The notes under the pieces were generated by a model. The model saw nothing but the letters and a program-made list of their open reading frames with translations. It was not told the DNA's origin and searched no databases. DNA of 64,000 nucleotides, taken from the NCBI GenBank assembly GCA_963786985.1, contig CAWBBL010000025.1, positions 525,451 through 589,450 on the forward strand, given 5' to 3'. This DNA is from Desertimonas sp963786985. GTDB taxonomy: Bacteria > Actinomycetota > Acidimicrobiia > Acidimicrobiales > Ilumatobacteraceae. The position numbers and the translations under genes were made by a program. Below, piece after piece: positions 1 to 7,836 of the stretch. The stretch's first letter is position 1. Each line of letters starts with the position of its first letter.

Positions 1-429
1 GACCAGCGGCACCGCCCCGTTGAGCATTCCGGCGACCGCCGACGAGACCCACTGTTCGGCAATCGGGAACAACATCATCGGGACGGCGAGCCACACGAAT
101 CCGAGCACCACGATCCGCGACCGGTCGACCGGATCGATCTTCGTGCGCCTGGCCCTGGGAACGAGTGTGAGGGCCAGGAACCCGAACGCCAGCCTCCCGA
201 AGGCGACGACACCTGGCTCCAAGGTCTCCAAGCCTTCGGCGATCAGGAGGAAGGATGCACCCCACACCACCGAGGCGACGGCGATCAGCATCCAGTCGAA
301 CGGCTCGAAGGCGGCGGCGCTGTGACCCTCGGCGGTCACCGGCAGGCGCGTCGACGGCGTCACCGCGGCGAGGACGTCACCGGCGGGGAGCACCTCGCCC
401 GCCGCATCGTCGTCGCGGGTCGCGGTCAC
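1..429 (-). CDS. EamA/DMT-family membrane transporter, N-terminal part (cut by window edge)
   Basis: The frame opens with GTG at 429 and runs 143 codons off the left edge without a stop. After a polar leader of about 43 residues come hydrophobic stretches at about 44-63 (WMLIAVASVVWGASFLL), 84-90 and 104-123, then AEQWVSSAVAGMLNGAVP at 124-141. That last pattern is typical of the end of the first EamA repeat in drug/metabolite transporters, which are inner-membrane permeases with ten helices. The GTG is preceded by TACGGT with a 7-base gap, which suggests a leaderless transcript and supports this start. The long polar N-terminus is unusual for the family. The substrate cannot be inferred. Confidence 0.7.
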   Translation of the reverse strand, partial: MTATRDDDAAGEVLPAGDVLAAVTPSTRLPVTAEGHSAAAFEPFDWMLIAVASVVWGASFLLIAEGLETLEPGVVAFGRLAFGFLALTLVPRARRTKIDPVDRSRIVVLGFVWLAVPMMLFPIAEQWVSSAVAGMLNGAVPLV

Positions 430-436
430 GATCGAG

Positions 437-442
437 ACCGTA
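437..442 (-). promoter_or_regulatory. -10 box of the DMT transporter gene
   Basis: TACGGT on the minus strand lies 7 bases before the GTG at 429, fitting a TANNNT -10 element of a leaderless transcript. Confidence 0.45.
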
Positions 443-496
443 GAGGGACGCGCGCACCCGACGCTCGCTGGAATCGGACGACAAACGTCACAGGCA

Positions 497-1744
497 TCAG
501 CGACGCGCCAGGTCGATGAGCGCGTCACTCGTGATGACGTTGGCGCCGGCGGCGATGACGTCGCGACGCACCTCTCGATCGTTGGTCACGACCGCCACTG
601 GTCGCCGCGGATCGAGTCCACTGACTTCTTCGCGGATGATGTCGTCGGCCGTGACGCCAACCGGCGAGTAACGAACGCGGGCGAGCCGGCGTCGATCCGC
701 ATGTGCACCGACGACGTTGGCACCGTCGAACACCACCACGAACTCGCTGCCGAAGCGCCGAGCCAAGCCGTCGACTGCATCGAGCAGATTGGTTCGTTGC
801 TGAGCCAACGACAGATCGGGCCACGCCAGCTTGGCGACGTTGTAGCCGTCCACCAAGGCGATGAGGGCGGGCACCCTGAGCAGATACTCGGCTCTCAACT
901 GCGGATCCTTGGCGGCCGTACGCGGCACCTCGATCGCCTGGCGGCGTACCGGACCGGTGGCGACCATCGCGCTGAGCTCGTCGGCGAGCGTCCTGGCCAC
1001 CTCGGCGATCTGGCGTAGTCGGGCGATCTGGGCCGCGCCGGGCGACCCGCTCGGGAGATCGGCCCGCGAGGCGAGCAGCTCGTCGCGCTGGGCCGTTGCT
1101 GACGTGGCCCGTTTCACCGCCTCGTCGCGTTCGGACTCGACGCGCTCGAGCACCCGGCGGGCCCCGTCGGCACGGTCACGAGCGTGCCGAGCCTCCTGCT
1201 TGAGCTCAGCGACGGATCGACGCAGGGCTTCGACCACCGAACCGCCGTCCTTCTCGCGACGGCGATGCTCCTGCAACTCGTTCTCACGATCGGTGAGCTT
1301 CTCGGTGACTGCCACGAGCTCTGCACGCGTGCGGATCGCCGCTTCCTCGGCAGCAACCCGACGCCGCTGCTCGGAGGCGATCTGGCGGACGGCATCACGT
1401 TCGGCGGCATCCTTGGCGCGGCGATCGAGCATCGTCGCGATGCGCTCCTCCCAACCGGGGTCCTGCCGGAGCCAGGCGAGCCCGATGTCATCGACCAACT
1501 CCGGCACGGCGGCCTCGGCCAGTCGAGTGCGGAAGTCCTGATCGGCCTCGACAATCCGGCGTACACGACCGAGCGTCGCCGCGGCCAGCCGCGGCTGCTT
1601 GGTGAACGGCTTGATGTCCCCAGGGACCGCCAGCGGCGGCTTGCACTTCTGCCAGGCGGAAGCGGTGCGCACGGCGAACTCGAGGGCCGAACGAAGGTCG
1701 TCGTGCTGCAGGTTCGGGGGTCCCGGCCGGGAATCGTGCGGCAC
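497..1744 (-). CDS. NYN (YacP-like) domain protein with coiled-coil centre
   Basis: This 415-residue protein ends in a NYN/PIN-like nuclease domain of about 120 residues. The domain starts near residue 295 (ALVDGYNVAKL), continues with VVVFDGANV, and carries VTNDREVRRDV near the end, giving the conserved acidic residues of the fold. The YacP/NYN family contains metal-dependent ribonucleases, so RNA cleavage is inferred. Residues of about 110-245 are rich in Arg, Glu and Ala with heptad spacing and should form a coiled coil. The N-terminal 100 residues resemble actinobacterial RNA-binding NYN proteins (LAAATLGRVRRIVEADQDFR). Start GTG 1744 follows TAGCCT by 6 bases, suggesting a leaderless message. 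Confidence 0.8.
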   Translation of the reverse strand: MPHDSRPGPPNLQHDDLRSALEFAVRTASAWQKCKPPLAVPGDIKPFTKQPRLAAATLGRVRRIVEADQDFRTRLAEAAVPELVDDIGLAWLRQDPGWEERIATMLDRRAKDAAERDAVRQIASEQRRRVAAEEAAIRTRAELVAVTEKLTDRENELQEHRRREKDGGSVVEALRRSVAELKQEARHARDRADGARRVLERVESERDEAVKRATSATAQRDELLASRADLPSGSPGAAQIARLRQIAEVARTLADELSAMVATGPVRRQAIEVPRTAAKDPQLRAEYLLRVPALIALVDGYNVAKLAWPDLSLAQQRTNLLDAVDGLARRFGSEFVVVFDGANVVGAHADRRRLARVRYSPVGVTADDIIREEVSGLDPRRPVAVVTNDREVRRDVIAAGANVITSDALIDLARR

Positions 1745-1750
1745 GAATCG

Positions 1751-1756
1751 AGGCTA
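1751..1756 (-). promoter_or_regulatory. -10 box of the NYN gene
   Basis: TAGCCT on the minus strand, 6 bases before the GTG at 1744. Confidence 0.45.
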
Positions 1757-1860
1757 GGCGCCGACCCCGATGGATTCTCCTACCGCAATCCGGTCGGTCC
1801 TGACCGAATGTCGGTATCGGAACTCAGGGTGTTCCACGTTGTCAGCGCTTGTCTGCCTGA

Positions 1861-1898
1861 GTCCCCTGACTGACTCCCCTGCCTGACTCCCCTGCTGG
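1861..1898. repeat. Short direct repeat TGACTCCCCTG
   Basis: Three near-identical units of about 12 bases built on GACTCCCCTG lie head to tail between the end of thrB and the start of the NYN gene. The rest of the 196-base gap shows no gene. Confidence 0.5.
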
Positions 1899-1940
1899 AT
1901 TTCCGGTCGCCAGTGGCCGATGTGCGGTTGGAGAACTGAC

Positions 1941-2777
1941 TCAGTCGACGAGCGTGGTGCCGTGCTGGTCGATGGCGACGACACGAGCACCACCGCCGGT
2001 GGGTAGACCGGCGGCCAGCGTTGCACCCTCGCCGGCCCCGGTCAGGAACGCCACGGTCGGCCCGCTGCCGGAGAGCCAGCCGCACCATGCACCGGCCGCG
2101 ATACCTGCGTCGAGTGCCGCACCCGACGCCGGCACGGCGACCAAACGACGCTGTTGATGGAGGCGGTCCTGCGTCGCTTCAGAAAGGGCGGCGATGTCTC
2201 CGCCGGCCAAGGCAGCTACCAGCAGCGAGCTACGACCGACGTTGAACACGGCATCCTCGAACGACACGCTGGCCGGGAGGGCGGTCCGTGAGGCCGCCGT
2301 CAACGTCGTCTCCTCGGGGATCCACAACACGACGTCAGGGCGCAATGGCGTGTCGATGCGCACCGCGTGGGTTCCGGCGGTGGCGACGACACCGCCGTAC
2401 AGCGAGGCGGCCACGTTGTCGGCGTGACCTTCGAGATCGGCAGTAATCGCCAGGACCTCGGCGTGCCGCTCGGCCAACGCCTCTGAGCCGCCCCGCTGCA
2501 CCACGGCGAGGGCGGCGCCCCCGACCCGCATCGCTCCGCTGAAACCGAGACCGCGACCAATCGGGATCGGGGAGCGCACCCACACCTCGCCCGTTCCGCC
2601 CGCGGCATCGAAGGCGATCCACGCCGGGTGATGCTCGTCGACCCGTTTCGTCAGCGCCTCCCTGTCCGTCGACTCGGCGACGATCCCCATCTCGGCGTAC
2701 ACGTCGAGGGCGACACCGAGGGCGTCGAACCCCGGCCCGAGATTGGCGCTCGAAGCTGGAACTCGAACGACGGTCAT
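1941..2777 (-). CDS. thrB: Homoserine kinase (GHMP family)
   Basis: Phosphorylates homoserine with ATP in threonine synthesis. Read from ATG 2777 it gives 278 residues beginning MTVVRVPASSANLGPGFDAL, the diagnostic ThrB N-terminus, and ending with the GHMP motif CGWLSGSGPTVAFL. The ATP loop reads IGRGLGFSGAM, where the usual family loop is GLGSSAA, so Ser is replaced by Phe and Ala by Gly. In the sequence as given there is no stop before this ATG, so it is continuous with trpD upstream. A TGA overlapping the ATG (bases 2776-2774) exists in another frame, so a normal ATGA-coupled pair is the simpler expectation. Function is confident; separate or fused state is not. Confidence 0.85.
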   Translation of the reverse strand: MTVVRVPASSANLGPGFDALGVALDVYAEMGIVAESTDREALTKRVDEHHPAWIAFDAAGGTGEVWVRSPIPIGRGLGFSGAMRVGGAALAVVQRGGSEALAERHAEVLAITADLEGHADNVAASLYGGVVATAGTHAVRIDTPLRPDVVLWIPEETTLTAASRTALPASVSFEDAVFNVGRSSLLVAALAGGDIAALSEATQDRLHQQRRLVAVPASGAALDAGIAAGAWCGWLSGSGPTVAFLTGAGEGATLAAGLPTGGGARVVAIDQHGTTLVD

Positions 2778-3866
2778 GCAGTGCTCGCCGCAGCCCTGGG
2801 AAGCGGCGATCCACACGTCGAGCGTGGCGGCGGCCTTGCCGCTGTCGATCGCCTCCGCGGCCTGATCGACGCCGTCGGACAACGAGTCAGCCGCTGCTGC
2901 GACGACCAGTGCTGCGGCCGCGTTGAGTACGACGATGTCGCGGTGCGGACCACGCTCTCCCGCCAGCACACGGCGGACGACGGAAGCGTTGTGCGCCGGG
3001 TCACCACCCAACAGTTGTTCGTGCGTTGCCGGGGCGAAACCGAGAGCCACCGGATCGACCTCGAACGTGTCGACGCTGCCGTCATGGGCCATCGCCAGCA
3101 CCGTCGACGGGCCGGTGGTCGTCAGCTCGTCGAGACCGCCACCGTGGACGATCCACGCGTCGGTCGAGCCGTGCGCCCGCAGCGACGCCAGCATGCCTTC
3201 GGCGAAGCGGGGGTCGGCCACGCCGATCACCTGGCGGCGCACGCGGCCCGGATTGGCCATCGGACCGAGCAGGTTGAACACCAGTGGCACACCGACCTCC
3301 CGGCGCGCCGGGGCAGCGAAGCGGAAGGCGGGATGGAAGCTCGGCGCAAAGCAGAACCCGATGCCGGCCTCCTCGACACAGTGCAGCACCCCTTCGGGGG
3401 GCAGCTCGATGGCCACCCCGAGCGCCTCCAGCACATCGGCGGTCCCACACCGCGACGAAGCGGCCCTGGCGCCGTGCTTGCACACCGGCACGCCGGCGCC
3501 GGCCGTGACGATCGCCGCCATCGTCGACACGTTGATCGAGTGCGAACGATCACCGCCCGTGCCCACGACATCGACGGCCCGCGCCCGCAACACATCGCCG
3601 AGGGGCACGAGAGTCGCCGCCGCCAGTACGGCGTCGAGCAGTCCCGACAGCTCGTCAGCTGTCTCACCCTTGATCCGCAACGCCACGGTGAAGGCGATCA
3701 GCTGGGCCGGCGTCGCCCCTCCCGACAGAATCGCCCCCATCGCCGTGGCCGCCTGGTGGGCGGTCAAGTCTTGTCCGTTGATCAGCTCGGTGATCACCGC
3801 CGGCCAGCCGCCGGATGACGCCAACTCCTCGATGCTCGCAGACGCGACGTTCTCAGGCTCGGGCAC
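2778..3866 (-). CDS. trpD: Anthranilate phosphoribosyltransferase
   Basis: Transfers phosphoribose from PRPP to anthranilate in tryptophan synthesis. The 363 codons before the thrB ATG contain the glycosyltransferase family 3 signatures VDVVGTGGDRSHSINVSTMA and CKHGARAASSRCGTADVLEA, and the C-terminal helix ends near LDVWIAASQ, where TrpD proteins normally stop. The frame then continues through GCGEHC straight into ThrB, giving a 641-residue open frame. Start GTG 3866 is preceded by TAGATT with an 8-base gap, a leaderless arrangement. No other trp gene is adjacent. Joining a Trp enzyme to a Thr enzyme has no obvious biochemical logic. Confidence 0.85.
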
Positions 3867-3874
3867 GCGCGGTG

Positions 3875-3880
3875 AATCTA
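3875..3880 (-). promoter_or_regulatory. -10 box of trpD
   Basis: TAGATT on the minus strand, 8 bases before GTG 3866. Confidence 0.5.
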
Positions 3881-3893
3881 TTCAGTGGCTGAG

Positions 3894-3928
3894 CCGGGAC
3901 GCCGGGGCGAATGGCCCGCCCGTCCCGG
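3894..3928 (-). terminator. Hairpin after whiB
   Basis: CCGGGACG (3894-3901) pairs with CGTCCCGG (3921-3928), with further GC pairing inside the loop. It begins four bases past the whiB stop on the minus strand and lies before the trpD promoter, so it probably separates the two transcripts. There is no T-tract. Confidence 0.5.
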
Positions 3929-3931
3929 TCG

Positions 3932-4171
3932 TCAGGCCGGACGGCGACGCTGACGAATGATCCGGCGGCGTTCACGCTCGGTACAACCGCCCCACACGCC
4001 GGCCTTCTCTCGGTGCATCAGGGCGTGCTCCAGGCAGGCGACTCGCACCGAGCAGCCATCACACACCGCCTTCGCTTCGACGGCGTCGTCCTCATCGTCG
4101 GGATAGAAGATCGCTGCATCCAGCCCTCGACATGCACCCAGCTTGCGCCACTCGATTTGCTTCACCGACAA
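3932..4171 (-). CDS. WhiB-family iron-sulfur transcription regulator
   Basis: A 79-residue WhiB-like protein. Four cysteines at 14, 37, 40 and 46 (C-x22-C-x2-C-x5-C) are placed to bind a [4Fe-4S] cluster. The GVWGG turn follows, then a basic tail (TERERRRIIRQRRRP) for DNA contact. WhiB proteins bind the principal sigma factor and control development, redox or stress genes in Actinobacteria. The start is TTG at 4171 with GGGGGAT six bases upstream; GTG 4165 is an alternative giving two fewer residues. It diverges from glpD across 120 bases. Which WhiB subclass this is cannot be decided here. Confidence 0.92.
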   Translation of the reverse strand: MSVKQIEWRKLGACRGLDAAIFYPDDEDDAVEAKAVCDGCSVRVACLEHALMHREKAGVWGGCTERERRRIIRQRRRPA

Positions 4172-4279
4172 TGCGGATCCCCCAATCCCCGGTGGACTCT
4201 GGCCAGCACCCTAGAACGACCGGCAGCGCCCGGTCCAGAGGCAATTGCACCTCCCCGGCGGTCGTCGACAGGTCGTCCC

Positions 4280-4285
4280 TATGAT
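4280..4285 (+). promoter_or_regulatory. -10 box of the glp operon
   Basis: TATGAT, an almost perfect -10 hexamer, ends 6 bases before the GTG at 4292. This fits a leaderless transcript and fixes the glpD start. Confidence 0.6.
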
Positions 4286-4291
4286 GCGGTC

Positions 4292-5932
4292 GTGACGTCG
4301 CCGCGGCCCGTCGAGCAACCGTTCGATCGGGTGGCGATGGTCAGCCGATTGGCCACCGAGACGTTCGATGTGTTGGTCGTCGGTGGCGGGATCACCGGCG
4401 CCGGCGTGGCCCTCGACGCTGCCGCTCGCGGACTCCGCACGGCCCTCGTGGAGGCCGAGGACTTCGCCTCCGGAACGTCCTCGAAGAGCTCCAAGTTGGT
4501 CCACGGAGGCATTCGCTACCTCCAGTCCGGAGAGGTGCGCCTCGTCTACGAGGCTCTCCGCGAACGCCAGCGGTTGCGCCGCAACGCTCCGCACCTCGTC
4601 AAGATCCTCCCGTTCCTCCTGCCGATCCTGACGCGCGACGGCCTGATCAACCGGCGCGTCGCCCGGGCGCTCGGTTCGGCGATGTGGATGTACGACCTGA
4701 CCGGTGGATGGCGCATCGGGCGGCTGCACAAGCGGGTCAACGGCGACGAGGCGCATCGCCACATGCCGACCATGCCACGGGACAAGCTCGCCTACGGATA
4801 CATCTACTACGACGCGACGGTCGACGACGCCCGGCTCGTGCTCACCGTGGCGCGGACCGCCGCCGCACACGGCGCCGCCGTCGCCAATCGCTGCCGGGTC
4901 ACCGCCTTCGACCACGATCACGAGGGACGGGTCGTCGGGGCGCGCATCGACACCGGTGACGGCGAGATCGCCGTCACTGCCAGCGTGGTCGTCAACGCCG
5001 CCGGCGTCTGGGCCGATGAGGTCCGCACGCTCGCCGACGGCTCGTCCACCGAGACGATCCGCCCGGCCAAGGGCGTACACGTGACGGTTCCGTGGTCGCT
5101 GCTGCGCAATGACATCGCCGCAGTGATCCCGGTCCCCGGCGACCGGCGCAGCTTGTTCGTCGTCCCCTGGGGCCGCCGGCCGGAGGGGACGTTCTCTCAC
5201 ACGTACATCGGGACGACCGACACCGACTACGACGGACGACTCGGCGACCCGCCGTGTACCTCGACCGACATCGGCTACGTGCTCGGCGCCGTGAACGCCG
5301 CCGTCGGCACGAACCTCACCGCGGCCGACGTCACCGGCGTATGGGCCGGATTGCGCCCGTTGGTGCGGTCGGCGAACAGTGGGCGTACGGCTGACCTGTC
5401 GCGCCGCCACCGAGTGACGACGAGCCCGACAGGAGTCGTCGCGGTGACCGGCGGCAAGCTCACGACGTACCGCGAGATGGCCGAAGACACGGTTGACGCG
5501 GTCGTTGCTGCGCTCGGCAAGCGAGCCCGATGCCGCACCAAGAAGATCGCCCTGCTCGGTGCCGCCGGGTTCACGGAGGTCCCTCAGGGGACACCCGAGG
5601 CGCACCTCGCCGACCGCTACGGAACCCTCGCCCCGGCGATCGACGAGCTCGTTGCCAAGGATCCACGGCTCGGTGACCCACTGGTGCCGGGCCTGCCCTA
5701 CCTGCGCGCCGAAGCGGTCTACGCGGCGCACCACGAGATGGCGACTTCGCTCGCCGACGTCCTCGTCCGGCGCACCCGAGCGCACCTCCTCGACCGCACC
5801 GCGACGCTCGCCGCGGCGCCCAGCGTCGCCCACCTGCTCGCCGAGGTCCTCGGATGGGATGCAGCTGAACGGGACCGCCAGCTCGCCGCCTACGGCGATC
5901 TCGTGGCCCGAGAACTGGCCGACGCCCGGTGA
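4292..5932 (+). CDS. glpD: FAD-dependent glycerol-3-phosphate dehydrogenase
   Basis: Oxidises sn-glycerol-3-phosphate to dihydroxyacetone phosphate at the membrane and passes electrons to quinones. The 546-residue product has the Rossmann FAD motif DVLVVGGGITGAGVALDA near residues 25-42, the GlpD signature SKSSKLVHGGIRYL at about 68-81, and GGKLTTYREMAEDT before the C-terminal helical domain. Length is normal. GTG 4292 was chosen because of the -10 box six bases upstream; ATG 4337 would remove 15 poorly conserved residues. It leads an operon with an AGPS-like oxidase (4-base overlap), a small membrane protein and glycerol kinase. Confidence 0.93.
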   Translation: MTSPRPVEQPFDRVAMVSRLATETFDVLVVGGGITGAGVALDAAARGLRTALVEAEDFASGTSSKSSKLVHGGIRYLQSGEVRLVYEALRERQRLRRNAPHLVKILPFLLPILTRDGLINRRVARALGSAMWMYDLTGGWRIGRLHKRVNGDEAHRHMPTMPRDKLAYGYIYYDATVDDARLVLTVARTAAAHGAAVANRCRVTAFDHDHEGRVVGARIDTGDGEIAVTASVVVNAAGVWADEVRTLADGSSTETIRPAKGVHVTVPWSLLRNDIAAVIPVPGDRRSLFVVPWGRRPEGTFSHTYIGTTDTDYDGRLGDPPCTSTDIGYVLGAVNAAVGTNLTAADVTGVWAGLRPLVRSANSGRTADLSRRHRVTTSPTGVVAVTGGKLTTYREMAEDTVDAVVAALGKRARCRTKKIALLGAAGFTEVPQGTPEAHLADRYGTLAPAIDELVAKDPRLGDPLVPGLPYLRAEAVYAAHHEMATSLADVLVRRTRAHLLDRTATLAAAPSVAHLLAEVLGWDAAERDRQLAAYGDLVARELADAR

Positions 5933-7410
5933 GCGCTCCCATGGCGCCGACCCCGCCGATCGAACTGACGGGTACCAACGGGCGCTGGCCGACCGCCGTC
6001 GACGTGCCCGATACGGTGCTCGATGCACTTGCCGCGATCGCCCCACTGGCGACTGACGAGCAGGTGACCGCCGAGGCGTCGCGCGACTGGTGGCCACTCG
6101 CGCTGCACTGGTCATTGGCCGGCTCGGTGCCCTGTCGGGCCGCGGCGGTCAGCCGGCCGACGACGACCCAGCAGGTCGCGGCGATTGCTGCGCTGTGCCA
6201 CCACGAGCGCATCCCGTTGACGGTCGGTGGCGGGCGCAGCGGCGTGTCTGGTGGCGCCGTTCCGGCGTACGGGGGTGTGCTCCTCGACATCACCGGTCTG
6301 CGTGGCGTTGGCCCGGTCGACGTGGCATCTGGCGTCGTGGAGGTCGCCGCTGGAACATTCGGGCCCGACCTCGAGCGTCAGCTGGCCGCCGACGATCTCA
6401 GCGTCGGCCACTTCCCGCAGAGTTTCGACCTGGCCACCGTCGGCGGATGGATTGCCTGCCGCGGCGCCGGTCAGTACTCGACGCGTTACGGCAAGATCGA
6501 AGACCTCGTTGTCGGCCTCGAGGTCGTCCTCGCCGACGGTCGGGTCGTGCGCACCGGTGGTGCCCCGGCCGCCGCGGTCGGGCCGGACCTCAACCAGCTG
6601 TTCGTCGGATCGGAGGGGACGTTGGGGATCGTCACGCGGGCATGGTTGCGGGCCCACCGGCGACCACCGGTCGAGCGCCGCGCCGCCTACCGCCTGGCCT
6701 CATTCGCCGATGGGATCGACACGTGCCGGCGGGTCCTGCGGTGTGGCGCGACTCCAGCGGTCCTGCGGCTGTACGACGAGTTCGAGTCGCTCGGTGGCGG
6801 TCGGGGTGGCGACGGCACGAATTGCACGCTGATCGTGCTCGACGAGGGTGAGCCGGAGCTGACCGAGGCGACGATGTCCGTCGTCGCCCGCTGCGCCGAA
6901 GGCGCTGCCGACGCCGGTGAAGCAGTGGTCGGCGCCTGGCTCGACCATCGCAACGACACGAGCGCCCTCCAGTCACTGACCCGCCAGGGCTATGTCGTCG
7001 ACACGATGGAGATCGCCGCCCCATGGAGTCGTCTCGCTGACCTCGCGGTCGACGTCTGCGCCGCGCTGCGGGCCGTCGCGCACTCCCGTTCGGCAAGCTG
7101 TCACCTCTCGCACAGCTATGCCGACGGCGCCTGCCTGTACTTCACGTTCCTCGCCCAGCCGCCAGCCGCCGAGATCGAGTCGACCTACATCGCCATGTGG
7201 GACGCCGGACAACGGGCAGTGCTGGACGGCGGCGGCAACCTCTCCCATCATCACGGCATCGGCATCAACCGATCGCGGTACCTCGACGAGGCGCTCGGTG
7301 CAGGGTTGGCGGTGCTCGCGGCGATCAAGCGGGCCATCGACCCACACGGCATCCTCAACCCGGGCAAACTTGGTCTGCCGTCGCCGTTCGGCGCCGCGCC
7401 GTGGCCGTGA
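5929..7410 (+). CDS. FAD-linked oxidase, alkylglycerone-phosphate-synthase-like
   Basis: A 493-residue flavoprotein with the PCMH-type FAD-binding domain: VGGGRSGVSGGAVP near residue 100, HFPQSFDLATVGGWIACRG and RYGKIEDLVVGLEVVLADG towards 190, then GSEGTLGIVTRAWLRAH. The C-terminal cap carries a His-rich stretch (NLSHHHGIGINRSRYL) as in AGPS/D-lactate dehydrogenase relatives. AGPS enzymes exchange an acyl for an alkyl chain on acyl-DHAP; other members oxidise 2-hydroxy acids. GTG 5929 overlaps the glpD stop by four bases, so the two are coupled. An AGPS-like flavoprotein near glpD is also known from mycobacteria. The substrate is likely a DHAP or glycerol-phosphate derivative but is not proven by sequence. 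Confidence 0.8.
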   Translation: MSAPMAPTPPIELTGTNGRWPTAVDVPDTVLDALAAIAPLATDEQVTAEASRDWWPLALHWSLAGSVPCRAAAVSRPTTTQQVAAIAALCHHERIPLTVGGGRSGVSGGAVPAYGGVLLDITGLRGVGPVDVASGVVEVAAGTFGPDLERQLAADDLSVGHFPQSFDLATVGGWIACRGAGQYSTRYGKIEDLVVGLEVVLADGRVVRTGGAPAAAVGPDLNQLFVGSEGTLGIVTRAWLRAHRRPPVERRAAYRLASFADGIDTCRRVLRCGATPAVLRLYDEFESLGGGRGGDGTNCTLIVLDEGEPELTEATMSVVARCAEGAADAGEAVVGAWLDHRNDTSALQSLTRQGYVVDTMEIAAPWSRLADLAVDVCAALRAVAHSRSASCHLSHSYADGACLYFTFLAQPPAAEIESTYIAMWDAGQRAVLDGGGNLSHHHGIGINRSRYLDEALGAGLAVLAAIKRAIDPHGILNPGKLGLPSPFGAAPWP

Positions 7411-7835
7411 GCCGGACGGCTGTGCGCTGGGACTGGCCGGCGATGCGCAGCGGCGCGGCCATCTCGATGATCCTCGCGTTGCCGCTGGCGGTCGGGGCGC
7501 GAATCGCCGCCGACGGCGACCACGAGAGTGTCGCCATCGGGTTCTCGATCGGAGCGACGATCGGCTTTCTCGTCGGTGCCGGATGGGCGGCGTGGACCCA
7601 GCGAGTCGGTTTCCCATTGAGCCACGGGCTGGTCACCGCCGGGGGGACCTACCTCGCCGCGCAGGCCGTGTTCATCGTCATTCGACTCGTCCGTGGCGAG
7701 GACGTTCGCTGGTTCGCCGCACTGTTCACCCTGACGTTCGTACTGCTGGCCGGGTTGCTCGGCGGCTTGCTCGGCCAACGACTCCGCTCGGCTGGGATCC
7801 AACCGACGCGCTTCACCGTCCGCGAGGATCCATGA
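7407..7835 (+). CDS. Small four-helix membrane protein of the glycerol operon
   Basis: Predicted 142 residues from GTG 7407, which overlaps the previous stop (GTGA). Four hydrophobic segments are visible: SGAAISMILALPLAVGA, VAIGFSIGATIGFLVGAG, VTAGGTYLAAQAVFIVI and LFTLTFVLLAGLLGGLL. Glycine spacing in these segments suggests tight helix packing. I do not recognise a family. Its position between the AGPS-like oxidase and glycerol kinase, with overlaps or a one-base gap on each side, suggests a role in glycerol or glycerol-ether metabolism or in anchoring the neighbouring enzymes. That is inference only. Confidence 0.7.
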   Translation: MSRTAVRWDWPAMRSGAAISMILALPLAVGARIAADGDHESVAIGFSIGATIGFLVGAGWAAWTQRVGFPLSHGLVTAGGTYLAAQAVFIVIRLVRGEDVRWFAALFTLTFVLLAGLLGGLLGQRLRSAGIQPTRFTVREDP

Positions 7836-7836
7836 C

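Noticed and set aside
4211..6115. Long open frame opposite glpD
   Set aside because: High GC opens the antisense frame; composition is Arg/Gly/Val-rich with no recognisable motif, and glpD is certain.
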